Origin: Apodospora peruviana | Lineage: Eukaryota; Ascomycota; Sordariomycetes; Sordariales; Lasiosphaeriaceae | NCBI GenBank assembly: GCA_033439685.1 | Contig: JAUEDM010000005.1 | Coordinates: 2,666,001-2,730,000 of the forward strand | Direction: 5' to 3' | DNA length: 64,000 bases | Part shown: in pieces, positions 1 to 11,634 of the stretch | Layout of the letters: each line of letters begins with the position of its first letter | Numbering within the stretch: position 1 is the stretch's first letter | Translations under genes and position numbers: made by a program | The notes under the pieces: model-generated | What the model was told of the DNA's origin: nothing | The model's database searches: none | What the model saw: the letters and a program-made list of their open reading frames with translations, nothing else

Positions 1-194
1 TGAAGTGAAAGCCTCCTTGTTTGCTGAGGGTATAATTGATTATTATATTTACATAAGTTGAAAACTGCATTTCCTGTTCCTGTTTTCCGTGTACGCGTGT
101 ATGTGTATGTTGGCGTAGAGTACATGTAGCCAAGGTGCAATTCAACCTGGAAGTTTTTTTTTTTTCACACGCATGATTGTGTCCTTGCTTATTA

Positions 195-1919
195 TCAGGC
201 CACGCTGGAGATCTTGAACTCGCCCGCCACAGCCCGTCCCTGGAAATATCCCGAAGAGTCATACTTTCTGACCGTCTTCTGCAAGAAGTTGACGTTGTCC
301 TGCCCGTACGACGCCAGCGGGTTCTGTTCTGGGTTGGCGTAGTTGATATACCGCCAGGGCGTGTCCTGGCCCGTCCGTTTCGCATAAGTCTCGATAGCAG
401 CCACAGCCGCCTTCAGCTTACCCTGGAGCAGAGCCTGGTACCGCTTGGTCGGCAGGATCACCTCGGGCTGCAGGACGATCGAGTTCCTAGCCATCTTGTC
501 GAGACCCAGGATGTTGGCCCCGTGCTCGCCGTAGGTTTTTGGGAGCGGTGTCATGACGAAGATGAGCTGGATCGGCTCGTCTATGATTTGCGAAGTGAGC
601 TCCGCGACGAGGGCCTCGAAGACGGAGATCACCTTGCGGCCCATGTCGATGGTGTTGTGCACCGTCAGGGTGTACCAAACGTTGTAGAGGCCGAGCGTGG
701 AGGCCAGCTGCGTGGTCAAGCCCGTCAGCGGCATCGGCATCCTGTAGTCGACCATCGGCGTCAGGTTCTCGAGACCTTGGAATGAGGTGCTGTTGGCGAC
801 GCCGTCGACGTTGGCGGTGATGAAGGCCACGGTGGAGCCAACCGGCGAGGCGGGCGACCACGAGAGAGAAATGAAGCCGGTTTCGGCCGGGTTGGCGCGG
901 TTGTTGTCGATCATGTTGATGAACTTTTGGACGACGGCTTCTTTCTGGGTCCAGGGGAACGCCATGACGCCGCCAAAGAGGTTCTGCGCGGGGAATGTGC
1001 GGACCTCAAACTTGGTCACGACACCGAGGTTGTTGAGGCCGCCCTTGAGCGACTTGAACAGGTCACTGTTCTTGGTGGCGCTGGCGCGTACGATGCTACC
1101 GTCGGACAGGACAACTTCGTACGCGACCACGTCGTCGGCGGCCATTCCGCGCTTGCCCGAGTACCATGTGAAGCCTCCGCCGAGCAAGAAGCCACCGACA
1201 CCGACGTGGCCCTCGCGCCCTCCAGAGACCATGATGCCCTGGGGCTCGAGCTTGGCGTAGACCTCACCCCATCGGGCACCGGCACCGATAGAGGCGGTGC
1301 CGTACTGATGTTTGGTCAGTGGTAGTTCGGCATGGGGTTGGGTTGCCACTTACTGCCGAGCCGTGCTTGCACGACTTGAACGTGATGGCATTGAGGCGGC
1401 CAAGGTCGATGGTGACGCCGTCCTTGGCGTTGTTTGAGGGATAAGGCGCGTGGCCGCCGCCGCGGATGGCAACTGGCCAGTCGCGCCCTTCGCGGCTGTT
1501 GAGCACCTTGATGGTCTTCGAGACCTGTTCGGTTGTCGTCGGCTTCAGAATGCATGTCGGCTTGACGTCTTGGACGTCGGCCGAGTAGTAGGATGTGATG
1601 GTGCCGCTGTATTCGCTGTCCTGAGGGTAGTACAGCACTCCTCCCAACCCTGCTCTGGCGAGTGCATCACACTTTTCGGCATTGAAAACATGTTAGCATC
1701 TCAATCGTTATAGCTTGATACCACTCAAGGAGTCAAGAGATGGACGGAAAAATAGAAGTAAACAAAGAAAAAGGATAAACTCACACCATTGAACCTGGTC
1801 ATAACATCAACCACCTCAGCTCTCCTGGCATATTGTAAATGAGCGGCACTGGTCAGACCAGCATAATAAAAGAGTGTAAAGGCCGCAGCAGCGCCGCGAG
1901 CCATATTGGAAGAAACCAT
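195..1919 (-). CDS. FAD-linked oxidoreductase, berberine-bridge-enzyme-like (3 exons)
   Basis: Exons 1785-1919, 1354-1671 and 195-1304 give 520 aa. Donors are GTGAGT (1784) and GTAAGT (1353); acceptors are at 1672-1673 and 1305-1306, and the second intron carries a CTGAC branch site. The protein starts with a weak secretion signal (Ala-rich, residues about 7-27). An FAD_binding_4 (PCMH) domain follows, with the flavin-anchoring His in the stretch IRGGGHAPY and the nucleotide-binding stretch GGFLLGGGFTWYSGKRG. The C-terminus, YINYANPEQNPLASYGQDN onward, is the BBE substrate-domain tail. The second, Cys-linked flavin anchor common in this family is not seen: the position before VGVGGF is His-Val rather than the usual Cys. 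Such enzymes oxidise alcohols, sugars or alkaloid-like metabolites with O2. The substrate cannot be told from sequence. No biosynthetic cluster is evident beside it. Confidence 0.88.
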
Positions 1920-4900
1920 GATATTCGGGACCGAAGAAAAAATAAAGGAGTGTATTTCGGCCGCGTCTCGTCCGCCTGGTTCGGTTCAATGGGTTGAGTG
2001 CCTCAACCGAGAATTCGAGTGCGACGGTTCATACACATTTTCCACGTGGGGAAACAGGATGATGGAAAGGCAGAAAGAAGGGGGGTGTGCAACCGAGATA
2101 TGGATCCATCACATCGCGTTTACCTCTTGGTAAAGCAGATTTGATTGTAACCCTCCGCTGCAACTATTCGGGACTAATACCGATGTAGATGATGCGCCCC
2201 ATAATACTCTAGTACACATGGGAATTCGGGGAATAGAAATTTCCCGCACCGGGAAAGCAGTTTTGCTAATAATCAATACGTACAGATCCTTTCGGTTAAA
2301 ACTGACTTCTGTCATTGGGGCAAGGGTTGAGCTGTATCAGATTCCCGTCGTCCCAACTTCGTGTTGAACGGTGGAAATTGAGAGGGCACAGAGGGCCTGA
2401 AACATGAAGTCAAAGTCAATGATTAAAAGGAGAAACATGAAAATAACTCTTACAAAGTTTTCCCATACCAGCACCCTTTGGCAATTGTAAATTAACGGAG
2501 GTGATGGTGTGGCAGTCTTTCTTGATTCTGTCACAGGGGCTCGAGTCTGCAAACTAATCAACGCGGTGGTTTCCGCTATCAGAATAGGCGGTTTCGAACA
2601 CACGCAAACAGTAGCGTATTCGTAAACTACCTTAGCCTTCTTCACACATGTCCCTCGTGGGGGAACCGCGAAATTCCAATGGCCACCCCGACCAGACACC
2701 ATCAGGCCGAGGGCGCACGTCCAGTGGCGGCGTCTGTGGTCTTCTTTGTCGTGTGGGTTGCGTCCCGTCCCGGTTGTCTGGATTAACATTAGTCTGAACC
2801 AGTAAATCGCAACCGTGTCTTGCAGATAGGCCGTGCTCGGAGTGGGTAGCGGTTTTTAGCTCGGCGGCCAGTCGAGATTTGTCGGCGAAGCACGGACAGA
2901 GATCGCCTGGCGGGATCGGGAGAAGGCCTTTCCCGATTTTAGAGCCGTGGAGAATGAACAGAGGCCACCGCCTGAGCACTGCCAGTAATGATCGTTAAAC
3001 ACAAGATACGTTAGTCCTGAAGGCGGCGTTATGGAAAGCGGGTTTCCCCAGAATTTCTTCAGTTCTGTCAAATTCTTGAGAATCGTCCAGACTCCAGCTC
3101 CATCAGCCGAGTTCCGCTGCGGAAACTCCACTACCTTACATATTATCGAGAACACAATATTTAGTTGAGAAAAATTCTAGAACTTCGCGGTCTGGCTTTT
3201 ATGTCACAGAAACGTATAAAACACAAACGAGAACGCCACTCAACTCCCACACACATCCGCACCAAGACATGTGACACTAATACTTAAACTGTTGCGTGCT
3301 GCCAGGCCGTTATTAGAGGGACCGAGGAACCACAGTTAGTGCCTGGCGGTACTGCCAAGTCGCCCACGCCTCTTCACAAAAAAATACAAACTCCAGAGCA
3401 GCGACATCAACCCATTATTCTGTTTGTCCAACTGAAGCACCTCATGAGAAATCCACACGTAAAGTAACCTTAGAGCGAAGGCGATAAGATAACCCAACCC
3501 CACACATGTGAGCGGGTTTCTTGACTCTCGTCGCCTGTAAAGTCCCCACGGCACAGATCCTTCACCGGGCGTAGCCTTATTCAAGTTAATGCGGGTGGAG
3601 TCTACTCCTTTATATACACATGAAGCTATCCCTGTTCGTGCACTAGTATAACTTGGCCATAACTCGCTTGCAGGGTGTCTAATCCTATATATGCCAGGCA
3701 CCTTGGATGCGATGCAACGTCGAGCCAACACCACAAAGATAACCAAGTTCTGTTTTCGAAGCTTCGCTCACGAACTAGAAAGGTATGTTTGCAATAGTGT
3801 GAGAAAAAGAAATCAACCTAACTTGAGCCCATCTCGGTTTTCCCTGGCCCTTTCCAAAGCGAACGACATCGTGTTGCCACTTCTCCAGAGTCCAGACCCC
3901 CGTGCTCGGTGCGGAACCAGAACAGATGTGCCATCAAACAAGAAAAAATTACAATATCGGATAATAAGAAATAAGGCAGTCTAAGGTTTCATTGTCATAT
4001 TTCTGGAACTCAGGTACGCGTGCCGGGCATGTAACCCTGCAAATTTGAATCAGAGGGCAGCCGCAACCAAATCTTCTAAAATCATGCGAACACTTGTTTC
4101 TTACCGCAGCAGCAGCCGCACCACGATATTCAAGGATATTCAAACGGTGGCATCCTCGGATGAGGGAAACTGTGCCGGTTCTTGAAACAAAATTTTCTCG
4201 GGGGATGAGCCGACGCTGCCCCGTCTGTACCAAACCAACAAGCTGCATTAGCACTCGCGTGTTCCAGCGTTTCGTCTCGCCTAATTTTCTTGCGCTGCAA
4301 GGAACAAACACGGAATCACTGAGGCCATTTTCGAATGCTACTCTGCGTGATAAATCCGCGTTTCTTGCGTGTGTAGTGTGTCTTGGTCTTGGTGCCTCTC
4401 GGGCAGCGGTAACCAGGACGGGAGGGAGGGAGGGAGGGAGGAGCCGGCCGGCCGTTGAAAGGGGGCACACATGTGTGTCCCCCCACGGCTGAACCAAACA
4501 AACCCGAACCATTGAACTGCCTACTTGACGACCGTTAGTGCAACCAGAGCCAGGTTCGGAAGGAGGAGGGTCGAAAAGCTCATGAGGAATAAAAAAGAGC
4601 CGTTTTTGTTTGTGGTTTATACTCCAAAGGTAAAAAGGGGTCCGAGGCCCTTCGTCATATTCTCTGTTTTCTGTCCATCCCTTGCCTCTGTCGACTGAAT
4701 ACCCTACCTGTGGTTCGTGACCGCAAGTCCAACAAAGTCCACCCCGTCTGTCGTTGAATGATCGCCATCGACATGACCTGGTTTCGGAACTCTTACCCCC
4801 TGTGATCATCACCACTACCGCCCTACGCCCGCACGCCCTCGTTCGTCTTTCTCCAGCTATCCCAACTCACTTGAAGAAGTGATCATCGCGAACGACGACC

Positions 4901-4962
4901 CAATTCCCTGGTTTGCCCACAATAAACCCACCACTACCGACTGGACTCTCGATTACAACAAA
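1920..4962. other. long non-coding stretch
   Basis: I see no convincing gene. Open frames here on both strands have no recognisable motif and no coherent splice structure. The part near 4.8 kb is pyrimidine-rich (CCATCCC, CCACCCCG) and probably forms the promoter and 5' leader of the rhodopsin-like gene. A GGGA tetranucleotide tract lies inside it. Confidence 0.5.
4419..4441. repeat. GGGA microsatellite
   Basis: About five tandem copies of the tetranucleotide GGGA in the promoter region of the rhodopsin-like gene, followed by a short GGCC-rich palindromic patch (GCCGGCCGGC). Confidence 0.8.
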
Positions 4963-6344
4963 ATGTCGTTGGATCCCAGCAAGATGACCCCGGAGGAGCT
5001 GGCGCTGATTTACCCGATGCCGTCAGGAGATCCCTCGCTAACCACAAAAGTAATCGCCTCCATCTGGGTCATGGCGAGCATCTCGACCATCTTTCTAAGT
5101 CTGAGGCTCTACTGCCGGGCGTCAAACGTCGGCAAGCTCTGGTGGGACGACTTCCTGCTCATCGTCGGGTGGATATTCCTCATCGTCTCCGTCGGGCTGC
5201 AGACCGAGATTTTCAGGCTGGGATATCTGGTCACGTCACTGGCCGGGGGCATGATCGGTCCGCTCAACTTGTCGTCCGACAGCTGCATGAAGCTCGCGCT
5301 CGCCTTCGTCAAGACCTCGTTTGCCCTGACCGTGCTCCGGATCGCCATCGGCTGGCCGCGGTATGTCATCTACGTGGCGGCGTTCATCATGAACGTCACC
5401 ATGGTGGTCCATGCGGTGCTTGTGTGGAGGGCCAACTGCGAGGTGCAGCAGGACTATACCTTTCAGTCGTGCTGGTCGTCGGAGAGTGGCATCTGGATGA
5501 ACATGGTTGGCTCAAGTAAGGGCACCCTTTATCGCCGATGTGCGGTGTAATGTCTGGGGGACTTCAACTGACTGTTTCCATCACCTTGGTTAGTCATATC
5601 CGCTATAACCGACTTCATCCTCGCTTTGGTTCCGCTCCATATCATCATGGGGCTGCAGATGAAGAGAGTCGAGAAGATTGGAGTTGCGGTCGCCATGTCG
5701 ATCGGCATCTTGTAAGAACCTATTGCCAAGATTCAACCGCCAAATATTAGTTAGGTACTAATCATCCAACCACAGTGCCGGTGCTGTGTCCATCGTCAAG
5801 GCTGTCGAGTCTCATGGAGTGGTAAAGGTCAAAGGACCTGCTTGTGAGTCTGCCCACGGCACCGTCCTCCCCATCATATGTCACTAACCACCAATTTCCT
5901 GCGTCAGTCTCGCATCGCCTTGCCAATCTAAGTCTGTGGATCCACGCCGAGCCCAACGCCGCCATCGTCGCCTCCTCGATCCCCGTCCTGCGCATCCTTT
6001 TCCGCGACGTCGTCAACAAGTACGGCACCCCTAACGGAGTGTCCGGCCAGTACATCAAGTCCAACCAGCAGAGCACCTTCCACGGCGGCGTCGCCAGCAG
6101 CAGCGCAGCCGTCACGGCGGTCAAGGGGGACGACAGCAGCGAGACGAGCATCCTGGCACAGCAGCAGCAGCACCCCGAGAAGGTGCACCAGTTACATCCG
6201 CAGAGCAGAATCCAACAGACGCGGCAGATCACCATCGAGTACGACACGGCGGGGTCGCTTGACCACTCCACGCCGGGGAATTGGCGGTCGGAGGGGATCG
6301 AGTTGGGGACGTATACGCAAAAGTCGTCGCATGGGCCGCGGTAG
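4963..6344 (+). CDS. Fungal rhodopsin-domain integral membrane protein (SAT4/PTH11-like), 4 exons
   Basis: Exons 4963-5515, 5594-5711, 5776-5843 and 5908-6344 give 391 aa. The start ATG sits in ACAAAATGTCG. Donors are GTAAGG, GTAAGA and GTGAGT, with branch sites such as AACTGAC and TACTAAT. Hydrophobic segments begin with VIASIWVMASISTIFLSLRL, followed by FLLIVGWIFLIVSVGLQ, a segment around ALTVLRIA, YVIYVAAFIMNVTMVVHAVL and ITDFILALVPLHIIMGL. The acidic motif WWDDFLL in the second helix region and NMVGSIISAITDF are signatures of PF20684 (fungal rhodopsin domain). The C-terminal 120 residues are cytosolic-looking, Gln/His-rich and disordered. Family members are seven-helix plasma-membrane proteins, some (Pth11) being surface sensors. 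The ligand is unknown. Confidence 0.85.
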
Positions 6345-6527
6345 TAGAGACTGGGAGGGTCGAAAGGCGATAGACGTGTGTGTGCAGTTTCTCTTACTGC
6401 AAGGTCGCCGATGGAGACCATACCCGGGGTACCGGCTGCCTGCTGCGACACTGGCGCATGTATATTCACTGTGTATATCTTTCCATTTGATAGAACAGCT
6501 TCTGATAGATTCTTTAGCGAAGAAGAT

Positions 6528-6574
6528 TACAGGCTCACTCCCATGCAGAAGAGAATACAGGCTCACTCCCATGC
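6528..6574. repeat. short tandem duplication in the 3' flank
   Basis: A 19-bp sequence, TACAGGCTCACTCCCATGC, occurs at 6528-6546 and again at 6556-6574. The copies are preceded by similar AGAAGA(T/G) bases, so the unit is about 28 bp. It lies just downstream of the rhodopsin-like gene. Confidence 0.85.
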
Positions 6575-6721
6575 CCTATTGCACCCGCCGACGTTATCAC
6601 CCCAATCATCGACCTGCCTGATCCATATCTCGTTCCCATGCTTTTGGCATGTCAGAGGAACCCCCTCCTTTCGCCTGACACAAGACTGTTCAGCAAAGCC
6701 GTTCCAAATCTTTCCCCACAA

Positions 6722-6767
6722 CATGAGTAACTCATGATGCGCTCCGAGGAGATTCCCCGGAGCGCAT
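6722..6767. other. adjacent perfect palindrome and inverted repeat
   Basis: CATGAGT-A-ACTCATG (6722-6736) is a perfect 7-1-7 palindrome. It is followed directly by ATGCGCTCCG (6737-6746) and its exact reverse complement CGGAGCGCAT (6758-6767) around an 11-base loop. The stem could mark a transcript 3' end or a dimeric factor site. The rest of 6345-7341 shows no gene. Confidence 0.6.
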
Positions 6768-7341
6768 CTGAGGAGATTCTCGAGGTTTCCGAATATACAA
6801 AAACCGCGACGAGCCCGTCTGATGGCAACAACGGCCCGACGATGACCCTCTCTCGAGATACTGAAGAGATAAAGTGGTTAGCCGATCCTGCTCTCAGAAG
6901 TGTGGGTGTGATGGAGTCCCAGGTGTCAATGGCGGGTTGGTAGCAGACAAGGGGCGTGTGCAGCGTGAATACACCGGGCGAGGAACCCACATGCCCGGGC
7001 GGAGTGGTCGGTTGTTGGGTACAAAGTCCGAGCCTAAGGAAGGGTGTGTCCAACCTCCTGAGGCTGGACCCTTGTCCAAACCCGAACCGAACCCAACCAA
7101 CCAGAATTGCTCTTGGGAACGCCACATGACCTCTAGGAACTGCGGGTGGACTGCAAGGCTGAACTGCCAAATTAACCAGACAACAGAACTCGATGTACCT
7201 GCAGTCCAATTTGTCATGAGGGTGTCGGCATGCAGTACCTCACCGGTCGATCACATTGCCGTTGCCCAGACGCTATCCCAGTATCCGACAAGATACTCTC
7301 TCCAGAAAGATACAAAATCACATCCACTACACTTACTGGTT

Positions 7342-7577
7342 TTAGTGCCACTTCGGGTCGCCATCGCCGCCATCGCCACCGCTCTCCCCCGGAGGCTCCG
7401 GTATGGTTATGGTGATGAGTTTGAACACGCTTTCCAAGAACTCGAACATCACCTCGACCATCGAGGGGATGATCGTCAGCACGAGCACACGGTAAGCAAT
7501 CCGATGCATGAGCTCGAGTGCGTTGTGGTAGGTCTGTCGATCCATTTTCGACATCAGGAAGCAAACGCTAAAATAAC
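7342..7577 (-). CDS. hypothetical small hydrophobic protein, 3' exon only
   Basis: Candidate terminal exon beginning after an acceptor-like TTATTTTAG at about 7578. It encodes roughly 78 residues with internal Met residues and a long hydrophobic/amphipathic stretch (LMHRIAYRVLVLTIIP, then VMFEFLESVFKLITITIP), ending in a Gly/Asp-rich tail. Upstream exons could lie in 7690-8135; a GTAAAT donor is visible near 7995, but I could not fix a start. No family recognised. It may be a small membrane-associated protein or a chance frame. Confidence 0.28.
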
Positions 7578-9659
7578 AAACTTGAAGCTCGGTCGGTCGG
7601 TCGGTCGATCGATCAAAGTCGACGGACGGAAGCTGGCGGGGTGCGAGGGAGGCCAGGCACCGGCACAACGGAGAATTGACTGTAGGTGAAGAGGAAATGT
7701 CCGCCACAGTTAGTATGAATCCTTTCGGGTAAGGAGGCGGGTGGGATAATTTGCGAGATGCTCGATCAGGCAAGGTGCATACCTTTGGTATATGTCGAAG
7801 GGATGCCCGACGCTTGATGCTGACGGACCGGGTTGAGCTGCTGGCTGTACTTGTCTGTGGTCGCGAGTTCTTGATGGGCGGTGGGAGGAAAAGGGGAGAC
7901 GGCTAGAATGAACGCGTTGGGAAAGGCTGTAGCTGCTAGAGTTGAAATCCCCGTTGTATGCGTGCCCCCTCGTGCACTGGCCACCCACAACATTTACCTG
8001 TCGAGGGCTGGGCCCATGGTCGAGGAGAGGGGCTCGGAATGGCGCCGAGATTGAAGAAGGAACGGCCTGAGAAAGGGGGGCGGACGCGGTATGGACGAGC
8101 CTTCGACGCGTTTCCAGGCGCCAGGACCAGCCCACCGGGGCCGAGACAGAGACTTAGACCCTCCTCATCTGGTCGAATTCAGTCTTTTACCTAAAATTGG
8201 AAGCATACAGCACCGACGATGATGACTACATGATTGTTATTAGCCGGATATAGTGCCTTTTAACCTAGACATGGACGTGGACTGGATTGTCTTGATATCG
8301 TCACAAAGGAATTCACGGACCTAAAACACTTCATCGACCGCAAGACGAACGCCGGAAAGAAGTGGTTTCGTTCCCTCAATCCGTACCGGACTTTGATTGG
8401 AGGCTGCTGCTGCCATCAGAGCAATTTCCTGGTCTTGCCCATTTTCAGGGTGATCAAGTTCGTAAGTATGCCTTGCCTCATATCAAGCACGATGCCATTG
8501 CCACAATCTCATAAAGTACTAAGGATTATATCGACCATGGAGGGGCCAGCCTGCCTTTTGGTCCAATCTCTTCCGTTCATCTCATCTCCCACTTAGATTT
8601 AGCTATCTGCACTCCTTAGTACAAGTGAGTACCTACCCCTCGTGCGCAGCGTGTCCGAGAAGTGCCGGAGGACTGCACTTTCATTTTGTCCTGTCTTCCA
8701 ACCTCCGCCTCGACTCTGTTTGTCGGCAGCCGAAAGCTCAAGACTGCACCAACAGCCTGTTCCACGGCTACCAGCAGCCACGCCTGCGCGGAATGATCTC
8801 TGTTGGTCAGAAGAATTTCCCGCATCCGGGTGTTGGTCACCCATCCGAACAATGACCAGCTGTTCTCCGCGAGCCACCGGTCGCACCACAGTCACTTCCC
8901 ATCATCGCCCCCTTTCTACTTACCTGCATGATCTAACCACCATATCAAGCAAACAGACTTCTCAATAATGGGCTGAGGTGCTGAGAGAGACTTACACGAG
9001 CTTATCGCGGATGCTGAACTCCGAGTCGACCCTGCAAAACTCAACTAAACGGACTCATCTTAAAACCTTTATGCACCATTACAGCCCGAAACGCAAATGC
9101 CGTCGTCCACCGGGTGGCGAAAACCCGGTGAGGGATGCCCTCCAGCTCTGCCGGATTGTTTGGCAGGAAATGACCAGCGTCGACGAGTAACCATAGGAAC
9201 GATGGCAGGTATGCAGAGTGGGCAAACTCACTACCACCATACTACCGGAGAAGAGAAGAATCTCCACCATCAGCATACTGGAGGGTGTATGCGGTGGCTA
9301 GGCCCGAACTCTGCAAAGCGCTGCAAAGCGCTGCAAAATCTGCTGAGAGCTCTTGCGTTCCCACCGATCAAGGCTAAGCTCGCGGCTATCATCTGCGGAT
9401 TCAGCCCCAAGCCATGACACTGACATGGAACAACAAGCTTGTGTGATGCGATGAGTTGGTCATCTACCAGCGGTCCGGCCAACATGATTTCAACCGGCTG
9501 CCAACAAGAAAATGATCTGACCCCTGGGGATAGAAATGGCGTGCGGATGTGTCACAAGATCGCATGGTTAGTACTTGAACACAATACACAGCCATGAATC
9601 ACACTTACAACAGACAGTCCTCCCTGACCACTTTAACTTCAGCAGAAATGCGGACATAA
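7578..9659. other. non-coding stretch
   Basis: No gene that I can defend. It contains a GGTC tetranucleotide run near 7590-7610, an 8-bp perfect hairpin CACCGGGT/ACCCGGTG (9108-9115 and 9123-9130), and three tandem GCTGCAAA-type units near 9312-9336. Confidence 0.4.
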
Positions 9660-11481
9660 ATGTCTCCAACAGCACACAAATGGTACCCATTTCCTTTTCC
9701 GAAACTTATTCAGCCAGCTTTCTGGAAATACGCGAAACTGCCCAAACGCACAGCAGCCTCTCAAGCAGACTTGGGCTACACAAATTTCAGCATCAGGCCA
9801 GATAGCAACAGACATACCGAAGGCAACGCGCCATTCCAGGACCAGACTTTACACCCACTTCCACGACCCTGCTGCGAGCGCGAGGAAGTCCAGATCAGGG
9901 GCATACCCAACAACAACAGGCAAAGAACGCGCAAAATTCCAAGAAAAGCAAAGGCCCTGCTCGAGATGGTCAAGCCGAGAAAGGACAATGCACAACCCGA
10001 ACAAAAGAAGCTGTCAGCGCCCGATGAATTATTCTCTTCCAGAATAGCAGCTTGGGGTCATCATGATGACACTTGGGAAGTTCGTCCGAGCGCAAAAGAG
10101 GCATCCACAGGGCGCGTCGAGCCTATCGCCACGTCGGAAACTCCGCAGGTTTCTTTCCAATTCTTGGGCGGTCTGTTGAGCAGACCCCCGAACAACTACC
10201 ATCCAACTCCAACGATATAGGAAGACTTCCATCATTTCTTCCCGGCAAACTTCCCAGACCTCCACCGCCACATCCACGCCGTGCAAGACCTAGCGTCCTA
10301 CGTAACCAAGTCAAGCTACGTGGTCGGGGTCGGGGTCGGGGTCGGAACCGCAGCCGATCCTCCAGATGCACAGCTAGTCTCTCAACGGTACGGCATCATC
10401 ATCGTACCCGCTGGCCATGAGGAATCCCTATTCAGTCGAAGCAATAGGATGTACCCATTCAGCCACCATCAACCTCTCGGCGAGTACTCTCAACCTAACC
10501 CCAGAACAACTGAAGAGATAGCTAACGCATCACCAGCACCGCCACCACCGTCTCAACCACGCTACATATTCGGCAACGTATTCGGCAACCTAACTCGTAC
10601 ATCTGTCCCCGAAAACGATCCCGTTGTCGAACATACCCGAACCAACAACATTACCACCAAGGAGTCATCCCTACAGTCTCAACCAAACCCATTTACACCC
10701 AACATATTTACCAACATATTTGCTGGTACAGCCGGTATTGCTACCACAAGCGGAAGAGAGCTTAAGCAGGAGCAACAGGGAGCGTGAGGAAGAGAATGAC
10801 AAGGAGGGCGATGAAGAAAACAAGGAAGAAGAAGGACAAGGAGAAGAACGGAACCAAGAAGAGCTTCACTTTAAATCTCAGGACGGGTACATAGTTATCA
10901 GCAAGCAGCCATCGCAACTGGAATGGGAGAAAATGGCGCGGCAGCACTGGAACAAGTGGACTGAGATCTCGAACGAAGAGCAGCACCGGCTTCATGAGCA
11001 GTATGAGCAGCAGAAGTGGAAGGAGCTGGAGCGGCGGCAGCAACAGCAACAGCAGCGACAGCAGGAGGAGGAGTAACGACAACAGCAACAGCAGGACCAG
11101 CAACTGAACATGCAGTCGGAACCAGAACAAGATACGGTCGGCCTATTTGGTCAAGAAGCAGGACAAGGAGGAGAATTAAGCACGACGGCGGCAAAACCCG
11201 AGGACTTGGTCATGTCGACAGACTCGGAGTGGGACGGCATAGTTTCCGACGAGGAGATGGCGGACAATCCTTCGAACACTGGCGACAATAGTACAAAAAC
11301 AAAGCCGTGGAGGGATAGACTGCGGCGCCGCCCGAAGCCTGATGCCGAGCTCGCAGCGGATATGGGAGTCAGCGGAAAGAGCACGCGGGCTAAAGCAACC
11401 GCGCAGCCAAAGGAGTCAAGGCCCAGGGGTGTGCGGAAGAGAAAGAACAAGTCGCCGGACAAGTCGAGGAGGAAGGTGTAG
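9660..11481 (+). pseudogene. Q/E-rich hypothetical gene interrupted by stops and a frame change
   Basis: From ATG 9660 a coding-like frame runs to TAG 10218-10220 and continues in the same frame (EDFHHFFPANFPDLHRHIH onward) to TGA 10785-10787. Dropping one G of the GGG run at 10778-10780 moves the reading into a strongly charged frame (REREEENDKEGDEENKEEEG) that goes on through a Gln-rich coiled coil (ERRQQQQQQRQQ). That frame stops at TAA 11074-11076 and then continues in frame to 11481, ending in a basic, nuclear-signal-like tail (RKRKNKSPDKSRRKV). The first stop could instead sit in a 72-bp phase-0 intron (10149-10220, weak donor GTTTCT). No known domain. It may be a decaying gene, a multi-intron gene that I cannot resolve, or a locus with assembly errors. 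Confidence 0.45.
10320..10346 (+). repeat. GTCGGG hexanucleotide tract
   Basis: Repeated GGTCGGG units inside the Q/E-rich hypothetical gene, encoding the alternating string VGVGVGVG. Confidence 0.8.
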
Positions 11482-11634
11482 GGCGAGCATGGTTGTAATT
11501 ACTTATATTGAATTTTCGCTTAGTTAGGTAGACTGCTCCACCTTCACTGACAAGGAGCTATTTCCTAGTAAACCACGCTTCTCCCCAAAACGCCAAGATC
11601 CATCCCCGAAGCCAACGTAGTTGAGCCCAGTAAT

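Noticed and set aside
3949..4815. Long minus-strand open frame (288 codons) upstream of the rhodopsin-like gene
   Set aside because: No family motif, composition shifts along its length, no plausible start context, and it overlaps the promoter/leader of a well-supported gene.
8240..8290. GTGCCTTTTAAC as a possible U5 snRNA loop
   Set aside because: The invariant loop GCCTTTYAY is not matched and there is no flanking stem or Sm site.
11016..11291. Ala/Thr-rich frame overlapping the Q-rich gene
   Set aside because: It is an alternative reading of the CAG/GCA repeat; the Gln/Glu frame with its basic tail is the coding-like one.
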